The translations under genes were made by a program, and so were the position numbers. A stretch of DNA of 14,931 bases from JBEHWX01 sp048498995 (GTDB taxonomy: Bacteria > Bacteroidota > Ignavibacteria > OLB7), in the NCBI GenBank assembly GCA_048498995.1, contig JBEHWX010000131.1, positions 1 to 14,931 on the forward strand, given 5' to 3'. Under the pieces are notes generated by a model that worked only from the letters and a program-made list of their open reading frames with translations, had not been told where the DNA came from and did no database searches. The number at the start of each line of letters is the position of its first letter. The first letter of the stretch is position 1. Of this stretch, positions 6,502-12,559 are shown piece after piece.

Positions 6502-8082
6502 CTACGATTGCATATCCGGGTCGTCGAGCATCACCGTGGGACGCTTCCCGAGCTCCGCCTCCACCTGCTCCTGATAGATCTCGACGAAGGGGCGTCCGGT
6601 CACCTTGCTCTCGATCCACGCGAGGTAGTTGAAGCTCTCCAGCATCCGGCGCATCTCCGACTGTTCCAGGCCCTCCTCGATCTTCCCCTTCAGCCGCGTG
6701 AGCTCCTCCTGGAGCTCCGCCATGGTCGTGACACGGAGCAGGCGACGGAAGAACTCCAGCACCAGCGACTCGAAGGCATGCAACGCGTGGCGCGAGCGAT
6801 AGAAACGATAGATGGAGCGGATGCGATACGGAATCACCTCGATGTTCCCCAGCTCGAAGTGGACGATCAGCTCCATCAGCCGCGCGTGGAAATAGACATC
6901 CTTGACCCGGTACGGCTCGGCGCGGAGCACGCGATCGAGATGATGCAGCGCCAGCCGGTACTCTCCGAGGTTGAACCGGATCAGCGCCAGGTTGTCGTGG
7001 AACACCACGTGATCCTGGACCTCGAGATCCTCCTCGTTCCGATCGAGCCACTCCGCCACCTCCGGCGCCAGACGGCGCCCGAGATCGAGATCGACCACCA
7101 GCACGCAGTAGGTCACCAGGTTCACGTAGAGCGTGTTGTACAGCGACAGAAGCGCCCGCCGGCTCTTGAGCCGCATCGTCGATTCGAACGCCCGGATCTT
7201 CCGTCGAAGCTCGATCAGCTCGGAGCTCCACCGCTCCAGGTCGTGCATCCGCCGGAGCAGGAGCATCCGGTTGTGGATCGCGGTGCGATACTCCACCAGA
7301 TTGTCCAGCAACGCATCCGGATGCGCTTCGATCAGGGAGATCAGTGCCTCGGTGGTCGGCAGCGCCCGGTCGAACTCCCGCCGGCTGAAGTGGTAGAAGC
7401 CGATCGATGTATAGTAATCCCCCTTGGCCTTGGTCGACAGGGCATTGGCGGGATCGGCCAGGAGCGGATCGCGCATCAGCTCCTCGATCCGTTGCTCCAC
7501 CTCCGGCTCGTCCGGATGCGAGTGCTGAAACTGAAAGGTGAGCAGCCGCATGATCCGCTCCTGCCGGGCCTCGCTGACGAGCGCGTCGAGCGCGCCGCGG
7601 AGACGATCGAGCTCGGCGTCGATCGAGCTCTCCGATTCCACCGCCGGACGATGGAGCTTCAGCTTCCACTGAAGCGCTTCCAGAAGCGGCAGCGGAATGC
7701 CGTTCTCCTCGGCCAGACGGATCACCTTGTCGATCAGCCGCTCGGCCTGATCGGTAAGCCCCTTCTCGTGCAGGATCTCGGCGGATTTCAGCATCTCCTC
7801 GCATCGTGCCTGGAGCGTGAAGTCGGTGTGATACCCGCGGAGATGGCGGAGGATCAGGTCGTGGAGATAGCGCTTGGCCACGTTGAACTGTCGCGTGAAC
7901 GCGCGTCCCTCGAACCTCTTCTTGAGCCTGGCTTCGTCGTAGACATCCATGCGATCGATCGCCTCGAAGAGCTCGAGATAATTCTTCTCGCCGCCGTGCA
8001 GTGACGTCTGCAGGGAGAAGTAGCGCTTCTCTGATTTGGAGAGCGACTTGATCAGACGGAACAGATCGTCGGAAGAGCGCAC
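6502..8082 (-). CDS. Helical-repeat (TPR-like) protein, paralogue 1
   Basis: A 526-residue, soluble, almost wholly alpha-helical protein rich in Leu/Arg/Glu, with no signal peptide or membrane segment. The N-terminus DLFRLIKSLSKSEKRYFSLQ and the pattern KNYLELFEAID ... YDEARLKKRF ... LHDLILRHLR resemble uncharacterised TPR-like proteins I associate with Bacteroidota/Chlorobi genomes. Later segments conserved with its neighbour are FHARLMELIVHFELGN, IYRFYRSR, EFFRRLLR and ESKVTGRPF (about 491-499), so the two share one architecture. The start is GTG at 8082 (displayed as Met), with no clear SD. It is chosen because it begins the stretch shared with the paralogue. A solenoid of this kind usually binds proteins; the actual role is unknown. 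Its 5' 86 codons are nearly identical in DNA to those of 8218-9753. Confidence 0.85.
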   Translation of the reverse strand: MRSSDDLFRLIKSLSKSEKRYFSLQTSLHGGEKNYLELFEAIDRMDVYDEARLKKRFEGRAFTRQFNVAKRYLHDLILRHLRGYHTDFTLQARCEEMLKSAEILHEKGLTDQAERLIDKVIRLAEENGIPLPLLEALQWKLKLHRPAVESESSIDAELDRLRGALDALVSEARQERIMRLLTFQFQHSHPDEPEVEQRIEELMRDPLLADPANALSTKAKGDYYTSIGFYHFSRREFDRALPTTEALISLIEAHPDALLDNLVEYRTAIHNRMLLLRRMHDLERWSSELIELRRKIRAFESTMRLKSRRALLSLYNTLYVNLVTYCVLVVDLDLGRRLAPEVAEWLDRNEEDLEVQDHVVFHDNLALIRFNLGEYRLALHHLDRVLRAEPYRVKDVYFHARLMELIVHFELGNIEVIPYRIRSIYRFYRSRHALHAFESLVLEFFRRLLRVTTMAELQEELTRLKGKIEEGLEQSEMRRMLESFNYLAWIESKVTGRPFVEIYQEQVEAELGKRPTVMLDDPDMQS

Positions 8083-8152
8083 TGCGGATGAGATGGAAGA
8101 ACGAATGACGATGTGACGAGATCGATATCAACCAGGCTGCCGTACGGGCGGC
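7840..8152 (-). repeat. Near-identical tract shared with 9511-9823 (paralogue 5' ends plus upstream DNA)
   Basis: Aligned at a constant offset of 1671, these ~313 bases differ from 9511-9823 at about 14 positions with no gaps, by my count. The tract covers the first ~80 codons of each helical-repeat gene and ~70 bases upstream, including the start of the REP-like element. Similarity collapses abruptly at about 7824/9495. Synonymous sites are conserved too, so this reflects recent duplication or gene conversion and not protein constraint alone. Confidence 0.85.
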
Positions 8153-8168
8153 TCTCCGTGGCCGCCCC
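8144..8168 (-). repeat. REP-like hairpin, copy C (inverted relative to copies A/B)
   Basis: GGGCGGC (8146-8152) and GCCGCCC (8161-8167) form a perfect stem around an 8-nt loop, preceded by CGTAC. On the minus strand it reads GGCGGCCACGG ... GCCGCCCGTACGGC, matching the copies at 141-166 and 217-243. It lies between the two paralogues, upstream of the gene at 6502-8082. Confidence 0.75.
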
Positions 8169-8171
8169 CTC

Positions 8172-8212
8172 CCACGGATCGCGTCGCGCGATCTCTCCGC
8201 GATCCGCCGTGG
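8172..8212 (-). terminator. Hairpin just after the stop of paralogue 2, possible terminator
   Basis: CCACGGATCGCG (8172-8183) pairs with 8198-8212 (CGCGATCC, 3-nt bulge, GTGG), a 12-bp stem with a 14-nt loop. It begins 6 nt beyond the TAA of the gene at 8218-9753 on the minus strand. What follows is G-rich, running into the REP-like copy, not T-rich. Confidence 0.5.
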
Positions 8213-8217
8213 CTTCC

Positions 8218-9753
8218 TTACATGGCCGGCGCGGTGGCGCGCACCACATCGACGAAATCGCGGCCGGTCACCTTACTCTCGAGCCATTCCAGGTAGTGGA
8301 AATATCCGAGCATGTGCGACATGTCCGGCCGCTCCTTCCGCGCGTCGAGCGCGTCGCGCAACTCCGCGAACGCCGCGATCAGCTCGGGGCGCGTCGAGAT
8401 CCGCGTCAGCCGTCGGAAGAACTGGAGGATCATCTCCTCGAACTCGTACATGATTCGCTGCGAGCGATAATAGCGATACGTGGAGCGCACCAGGTAGGGG
8501 AGCAGGTCGTCGTTGCCGAGCTCGTAGTGCACGATCAAGCTGAAGAGCCGCGCGTGATAGTGGATCTGCTTGCCGAGCGCCGGCTCTCCGTGGTCCACCA
8601 CCCGGTTGGTGCAGGCAAGCGCATGACGATACTCGCCGAGACCGAACCAGATCTGCGCGATGTTGTGCAGCAGCGTGAGCTTCTTCCCTTCGCCAGCCTC
8701 CGCCTCGTTGGCCGCCAGCCAGGCCTCGACCTCCGCGATCACCGGAGGTCCCTCCTCGAACGTCCCGGCCATCACGATGGAACAGAGCAGGTTGTTGTGG
8801 ATCGAGGCAAAGAGCGATGCCAGCGGGCGACGGTGCTTCAGCTTCTTCTCACGCGCCAGGGCGTGCGCCAGCTCGCGTGCCCGCTCGATCTCGCGCCGCC
8901 ACGCGTCGAAGCGTCCGGAGACGCGGAGCAGCAGAAGCCGGTTGTGGACTCCCATCGTATACTCGGCCAGATTGTCCGCCATCGCGGCCGGGTGCGCGGC
9001 CATCTCCTCCAGCATCCGCTCGGTGAGCGACGAAGCCTCCTCGTAATCGCTACGCATGTAGTGATACCGGCTCGCGATCATCCCGCGGAGCACGCGGGCC
9101 GGCAGCGGAAGCTCGTCGAGCGGACGCTCCATCACCGGGTGGCGCATCAGCTCCTCAAGCTTCTCGAACACCTCCGGCGCGCGCGGATAATCCGAGGTGG
9201 CATGGAGCTCCATCTTTCGGAGCAGGCGCCGCAGCTCGATCTCCACGCCGATGCCGTCGAGCGCGGCCATCAGCGGCTCGAACCGCCCGACGATCTCCTC
9301 CTCCGACGCGAAGTGATCGCGCTCGTGGCGCCACGGCCAGCGGCGCGCCATCACGAGCGGCAGCGCCAGCCCCGCTTCCTCCGCGATCTTCGCCGCGCGT
9401 GCCGCCATCTTCCGTCCCTGATCGGTCAATCCCTTCTTGTGCAGAATCTCCGCCGAGTGGAGCGCTTCCTTCACCCGCATCGTCGCGGAATATCCGGTGT
9501 GATACGCGCGAAGGTGGCGGAGGATCAGATCGTGGAGGTAGCGCTTGGCCACGTTGAACTGTCGCGTGAACGCGCGTCCCTCGAACCTCTTCTTGAGCCT
9601 GGCCTCGTCGTAGATCTCCATGCGATCGATCGCCTCGAAGAGCTCGAGGTAATTCTTCTCGCCGCCGTGCAGTGACGTCTGCAGGGAGAAGTAGCGCTTC
9701 TCCGATTTGGAGAGCGACTTGATCAGACGGAACAGATCGTCGGAAGAGCGCAC
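8218..9753 (-). CDS. Helical-repeat (TPR-like) protein, paralogue 2
   Basis: A 511-residue predicted all-helical cytoplasmic protein with the same architecture as the downstream neighbour at 6502-8082. Residues 1-86 differ from it at only three positions (46, 47 and 83). After that, identity falls sharply through the middle and partly recovers towards the C-terminus (YHARLFSLIVHYELGN, TYRYYRSQ, QFFRRLTR, ESKVTGRDF at ~492-500). It ends TAPAM and lacks the ~12-residue tail of paralogue 1. GTG start at 9753; the in-frame start and at least 60 upstream bases are conserved between the copies. 135 nt separate the two genes, so they may be cotranscribed, but the intervening hairpins and conserved upstream sequence suggest separate promoters. 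Function unknown. Confidence 0.85.
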   Translation of the reverse strand: MRSSDDLFRLIKSLSKSEKRYFSLQTSLHGGEKNYLELFEAIDRMEIYDEARLKKRFEGRAFTRQFNVAKRYLHDLILRHLRAYHTGYSATMRVKEALHSAEILHKKGLTDQGRKMAARAAKIAEEAGLALPLVMARRWPWRHERDHFASEEEIVGRFEPLMAALDGIGVEIELRRLLRKMELHATSDYPRAPEVFEKLEELMRHPVMERPLDELPLPARVLRGMIASRYHYMRSDYEEASSLTERMLEEMAAHPAAMADNLAEYTMGVHNRLLLLRVSGRFDAWRREIERARELAHALAREKKLKHRRPLASLFASIHNNLLCSIVMAGTFEEGPPVIAEVEAWLAANEAEAGEGKKLTLLHNIAQIWFGLGEYRHALACTNRVVDHGEPALGKQIHYHARLFSLIVHYELGNDDLLPYLVRSTYRYYRSQRIMYEFEEMILQFFRRLTRISTRPELIAAFAELRDALDARKERPDMSHMLGYFHYLEWLESKVTGRDFVDVVRATAPAM

Positions 9754-9823
9754 GACGGATGAGATGGAAGAACGAATGACGTTGTGACGAGATCGATATC
9801 GACCAGGCTGCCGTACGGACGGC
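9511..9823 (-). repeat. Partner of the near-identical tract at 7840-8152
   Basis: Second copy of the conserved 5' tract, covering the start of the gene at 8218-9753 and its upstream DNA. It runs into the degenerate REP-like copy D at 9811-9837. Confidence 0.85.
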
Positions 9824-9837
9824 CCCCGTGGTCACCC
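9811..9837 (-). repeat. REP-like hairpin, degenerate copy D
   Basis: On the minus strand it reads GGGTGACCACGG ... GGCCGTCCGTACGGC. Compared with copies A-C several stem bases have changed, but seven of eight pairs can still form if two G-T pairs are allowed. The rest of 9754-10054 contains only the hairpin at 10015-10034 and no recognisable gene. Confidence 0.55.
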
Positions 9838-10014
9838 TCTTCACCAATGGCGTCGATGCGCCTGGCCGGCGGTAGCTCCAGCGCCATGATGCGTGGGGCG
9901 GGAATGTAGGGCGCGAGGGAGGTGAGAGGGTAGGGGAAATGTCGTGATGGGAGGCGGTCGGCGAGAGAAAGGGACTGCGAGGCGCGGTGGCGGCAACAGC
10001 GAACCGGGAGAGGA

Positions 10015-10034
10015 CCGGAGCATGGCCGCTCCGG
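10015..10034 (-). terminator. Perfect 7-bp hairpin downstream of the MerR gene
   Basis: CCGGAGC (10015-10021) and GCTCCGG (10028-10034) are exact complements around a 6-nt loop, 20-40 nt past the stop of the MerR gene on the minus strand. No T-tract follows (GTCCTCTCCC), so it is a GC-stem terminator candidate only. Confidence 0.45.
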
Positions 10035-10054
10035 CCCTTCCGCGACATCGTCGA

Positions 10055-10810
10055 TCAGGCGCCGCGCTCCTTCCGGATCGCCATCGCCCTGTTGATGAAG
10101 CTCTCGGCCGCGTCGCTGTACGGCTTCTTGAACCACGCCGGCCAGTTGGCCTGATCCGACCAGAGCGACTTCAGGCTCTGTTCCGTCTCCGGATTTCCCT
10201 GCGTGAACTGGCTGATCAATCCGATCCAGCGTCCGGCCAGCTCCTGTGCATGCTCGCTCGCGGGATCCTCGTCGACGGCGGCCTCCACCTCCGCGATCAG
10301 CGCCTGCCACGCCTCGGTTCCCTTGCGGGCCTCATCCGGGTTGGCCTCGGCGCGACGGGCGAACGCCTCCATCTGTTCCTCGGTGTAGTACGTGCGCAGA
10401 AATTCCTTGTCCTGTTCCATGGTAATCGCCTCGATGATCTTGATGAAGAGATCCAGGTCCGGTTCATCCCCCGAGGCCGCGAACGACTCCGCGGTCCGGA
10501 GCGCCCTGACGGCCATCTCCAGCCTGCGGCTTCGCTCCTCGAGCGTGGCGCGCTGCACGCGGAGCATCGCGGCCAGATCGTACGCGTCTCCATCGAGCAG
10601 ATCCTTGATCCGCCTGAGCGGAAGGCCGATGAACTTCAGGGTGACGATCTGCTGCAGTCGCACCAGATCGCGGTCGCTGTAGAGGCGGTAGCCGGAGTCG
10701 GCCACCACCGTCGGCTTCAGCAGCCCGAGGTGATCGTAGTGATGCAGCGTCCTGACCGTCACGCCGGAGCGCGCGGCGAATTCCCGTACCTGATACAACT
10801 GTTCGGACAT
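10055..10810 (-). CDS. MerR-family activator with TipAS-like effector domain
   Basis: A 251-residue regulator. Residues ~5-73 are the MerR winged helix-turn-helix: YQVREFAARSGVTVRTLHHY (6-25), DHLGLLKP (26-33), then SGYRLYSDRDLVRLQQI and IGLPLRRIKDLL. Residues ~75-110 form the coiled-coil dimer helix. The rest (from ~125, EQDKEFLRTYYTEEQMEAF, WIGLISQFTQGNPE) resembles the TipAS all-helical drug-binding domain of TipA, Mta and SkgA. I see no cysteine, so metal sensing is unlikely; TipAS proteins bind bulky antibiotics. The ATG at 10810 has GGAG nine bases upstream. Its own promoter (10832-10864) has the 19-bp spacer and dyad of MerR-controlled promoters, so it is probably autoregulated. No transporter lies beside it, so its other targets are elsewhere or absent. 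Confidence 0.92.
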   Translation of the reverse strand: MSEQLYQVREFAARSGVTVRTLHHYDHLGLLKPTVVADSGYRLYSDRDLVRLQQIVTLKFIGLPLRRIKDLLDGDAYDLAAMLRVQRATLEERSRRLEMAVRALRTAESFAASGDEPDLDLFIKIIEAITMEQDKEFLRTYYTEEQMEAFARRAEANPDEARKGTEAWQALIAEVEAAVDEDPASEHAQELAGRWIGLISQFTQGNPETEQSLKSLWSDQANWPAWFKKPYSDAAESFINRAMAIRKERGA

Positions 10811-10831
10811 GAGCTCTATCTCCGAGGATCA

Positions 10832-10864
10832 CAAAGGTAGGCCCTGACGTAACGTGAGAGTCAA
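10832..10864 (-). promoter_or_regulatory. MerR-type promoter/operator with 19-bp spacer
   Basis: On the minus strand TTGACT (10864-10859) and TACCTT (10839-10834) are separated by 19 bp, the overlong spacer typical of MerR-activated promoters. The spacer contains the dyad CTCACGT-T-ACGTCAG (10858-10844), one mismatched pair. The -10 also reads TACCTTTG, which fits the Bacteroidota TAnnTTTG box. It sits ~21 nt before the merR start codon, implying a very short leader and autoregulation. Confidence 0.8.
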
Positions 10865-10867
10865 GAG

Positions 10868-10970
10868 GAGAATGTGATGAACGTGATGATGTGGGGAGGA
10901 TGTGATGATGAGGGGAGGATGTGATGATGAGGGGAGGATGTGATGATGAGGGGAGATGTGATGATGATGC
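10868..10970. repeat. Purine-rich tandem array of 19-bp units
   Basis: Four consecutive units of GATGATGAGGGGAGGATGT lie at 10885-10903, 10904-10922, 10923-10941 and 10942-10959 (18 bp), with partial units on both sides. The top strand of the core units has no C and carries a G4 run in each unit. It begins immediately upstream of the MerR promoter. Translation gives only low-complexity peptides, so it is non-coding. Confidence 0.9.
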
Positions 10971-11048
10971 GTGGATGGCCCCCAACGAACCCTCGGCGCC
11001 GCACTTCAAACCCTGCGTGTCGCATCCCGGCATATGGTGCGTCTCCCG

Positions 11049-11098
11049 GGCACCCGGAACGGGTGCCATTATCCGGAGCCGGGGGTATCACCCCCGGC
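11049..11098. repeat. Double-hairpin element at the head of the 253-bp-period array
   Basis: Hairpin 1: GGCACCCG (11049-11056), loop GAA, CGGGTGCC (11060-11067), perfect. Hairpin 2: GCCGGGGG (11078-11085), loop TATCA, CCCCCGGC (11091-11098), perfect. The right arm of hairpin 2 and the CGACCCGTG after it begin the units of the following array, so the array appears to have grown from this element. I recall similar paired hairpins in intergenic repeats of other environmental genomes, but could not check. Confidence 0.75.
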
Positions 11099-11511
11099 GA
11101 CCCGTGGTGATATATGAACGCGCCCCGACGATATCATCAACGATGTGCGGACGCGCCCCCCGCCCCCGGCGACCCGTGATGACACATGATCGCGTCCCGA
11201 CGACATCATCGTCCGCGATGTGCCCATACGACCCGACGCCCCGGCCACCCCGCGCCCCCGTCCCCCGGCTCCCCCGCCGACCCGTGATGACACATGATCA
11301 CGCCCCGGCGACCCCATCGTCCGCGATATGCGGATGCGACCCGCCCCCGGCGACCCGTGGTGATATTTGAACGCGCCCCGACGATATCGTCAACGATGTG
11401 CGGACGCGCCCCCCGCCCCCGGCGACCCGTGATGACACATGAACGCGCCCCGCCGGCATCATCGTCCGCGATGTGCCCATACGACCCGACGCCCCGGCCA
11501 CCCCGCGCCCC
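11095..11511. repeat. Higher-order tandem repeat, five ~70-100-bp units with a 253-bp super-period
   Basis: The core GACCCGTGRTGA followed by YAYATGAWC (approximate) occurs five times, at about 11099, 11168, 11279, 11352 and 11423. The pair of units at 11095-11258 recurs at 11348-11511, gap-free, with about six differences in 164 bases. As 253 is not a multiple of three, the two copies lie in different frames, which argues against a repeat protein despite open frames on both strands. No start codon/SD combination supports a gene. The array fills the gap between merR and arsR. Confidence 0.85.
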
Positions 11512-11555
11512 CCGACGATCTCCACGGCATGCGCCCCCGCCCTCCGCGTCGTGTC

Positions 11556-11900
11556 TCAGCAGCACACCTCGGAGAGCCGCGCGCGATCCCGCTGCATCTC
11601 GGGATCGGCGGCCAGCCAGGTGAGCGCCGCGCGCAGCACCGCGGCGGCGGCCGGATCCTCCGGCTCCACCAGCCGGTAATGCACCCACTTACCGTCGCGT
11701 CGCGCGCCCACCAGCCCGCTCTTGCGCAGATACGCCAGGTGTCGCGAGATCTTCGGCTGCGCCTCGCCAAGCGCGTCCACGAAATGGCAGACGCAGATCT
11801 CCCCGCCCCCCAACAGGCTCACCAGCCGAAGTCGCGTCCGATCGGCCAGCGCCGTGAACAGCTCCTCCTGCGTGATCCCCGGCTTCTTCTTCTCGGCCAT
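11556..11900 (-). CDS. arsR: ArsR/SmtB-family arsenic-responsive repressor
   Basis: A 114-residue winged-helix repressor. LADRTRLRLVSLL (18-30) is the ArsR N-terminal helix and QPKISRHLAYLRKSGLV (48-64) the DNA-recognition helix-turn-helix; DGKWVHYRL (69-77) is the wing. EICVCHF places C36 and C38 in helix 3, equivalent to the ELCVCDL As(III)/Sb(III) site of E. coli ArsR, and the protein ends in a vicinal C113-C114 pair. As(III) binding should release the operator. The ATG at 11900 is preceded by AAGGAG at 5-nt spacing. It is divergent from arsI with 120 nt between start codons, where a perfect inverted repeat overlaps the arsI promoter. Family and ligand class are well supported; preference for inorganic As(III) or methylarsenite is not determined. 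Confidence 0.95.
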   Translation of the reverse strand: MAEKKKPGITQEELFTALADRTRLRLVSLLGGGEICVCHFVDALGEAQPKISRHLAYLRKSGLVGARRDGKWVHYRLVEPEDPAAAAVLRAALTWLAADPEMQRDRARLSEVCC

Positions 11901-11935
11901 GCGCGCTCCTTGGACAGATCATCCTCGAAAGAAAA

Positions 11936-11961
11936 AACATATGCGGCTTGACGCATATGTT
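11936..11961. promoter_or_regulatory. ArsR operator: perfect 10-bp inverted repeat
   Basis: AACATATGCG (11936-11945) and CGCATATGTT (11952-11961) are exact complements separated by 6 bp. The CATATGCG half-site resembles known ArsR operators. It lies between the divergent arsR and arsI genes and covers the -35 of the arsI promoter. Further imperfect half-sites follow (TCGTATGTTT at 11968-11977, and CGTAT/ATACG at 11982-11995), possibly a second site. Confidence 0.85.
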
Positions 11962-11976
11962 CCCGAGTCGTATGTT
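11948..11976 (+). promoter_or_regulatory. Sigma70-like promoter of arsI-aqpS-arsC
   Basis: TTGACG (11948-11953), 17-bp spacer, TATGTT (11971-11976). Transcription would begin about 11983, ~38 nt before the arsI ATG. The -35 lies inside the inverted repeat, so bound ArsR would block RNA polymerase. Confidence 0.75.
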
Positions 11977-12020
11977 TGCTACGTATTTGGATACGCGAAT
12001 ATGAGATAATGGAGGAGATC

Positions 12021-12545
12021 ATGAAAGCCATGGAAGCATTTCCGGTCGAGGCGCTCAAGGCGCACATCTCGTTGAACGTGAGCAATGTGACGCGGAGCAT
12101 CGAGTTCTACCGCGCGCTGTTCGGCATCGAGCCGGCGCGCGTCAGGAGCGATTACGCCAAGTTCGACGTGGTCAATCCGCCGCTGAACCTGTCGCTCAAT
12201 CAGGCCGTCAGGGAGGGAGCCGGCACGCTCTCGCATCTCGGCATCCAGGTCGATTCCAGCGATCATGTCCGCGCGGTGACCGAGGGGTGGCGTGCCGCCG
12301 GACTCGATCCGCGCGAGGAGATGAAGACCGCCTGCTGCTATGCCCTGCAGGATAAGGCCTGGGTGGCCGATCCCGACGGCAACGAGTGGGAGGTGTTCGT
12401 GGTACTCGGCGAGGCGGAGGCCAACACCGAGTGCTGCGTCGATCCGGCCGCGGAGCGCGCCGCCAAGGCAGCGAGCAACATCGAGATCCTCGAGCCGGCC
12501 GTCGCCGAGGAAGCCTGCTGCGTTCCCGGTTCCGGCTGCTGCTGA
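12021..12545 (+). CDS. arsI: ArsI-type C-As lyase (ArsI/CadI VOC family)
   Basis: A 174-residue VOC dioxygenase of the ArsI/CadI group, which use Fe(II) and O2 to cleave the carbon-arsenic bond of trivalent methyl- or aryl-arsenicals, giving As(III). Signature segments: AHISLNVSNVTRSIEFYRAL (14-33), DYAKFDV (44-50), NPPLNLSLNQ (52-61), LSHLGIQV (70-77), CCYALQDKAWVADPDG (105-120), WEVFVV (123-128). H15, H72 and E124 are the expected metal ligands, and C105-C106 the vicinal pair that binds the organoarsenical. An unusual tail of ~45 residues adds three more CC pairs (138-139, 166-167, 173-174). The ATG at 12021 has GGAGG with 5-nt spacing; the in-frame TTG at 11976 overlaps the -10 box. First gene of the + operon, 14 nt before aqpS. 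A CadI-like role in cadmium response is less likely here. Confidence 0.92.
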   Translation: MKAMEAFPVEALKAHISLNVSNVTRSIEFYRALFGIEPARVRSDYAKFDVVNPPLNLSLNQAVREGAGTLSHLGIQVDSSDHVRAVTEGWRAAGLDPREEMKTACCYALQDKAWVADPDGNEWEVFVVLGEAEANTECCVDPAAERAAKAASNIEILEPAVAEEACCVPGSGCC

Positions 12546-12559
12546 TCATGGAGCGGACG

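Noticed and set aside
6457..9675. Long + strand ORFs (6457-8004 and 8113-9675) opposite the helical-repeat genes
   Set aside because: They are antisense shadows in GC-rich DNA with His/Arg/Glu-rich, domain-less translations; the minus-strand frames match each other and have family motifs.
11095..11511. Repeat-protein genes in the open frames of the 253-bp array
   Set aside because: The period is not a multiple of three, so copies change frame; no SD; translations are Arg/Pro/Gly low-complexity on both strands.
11976..12020. Upstream TTG start for arsI at 11976
   Set aside because: It overlaps the -10 box of the predicted promoter; the ATG at 12021 has a GGAGG ribosome binding site.
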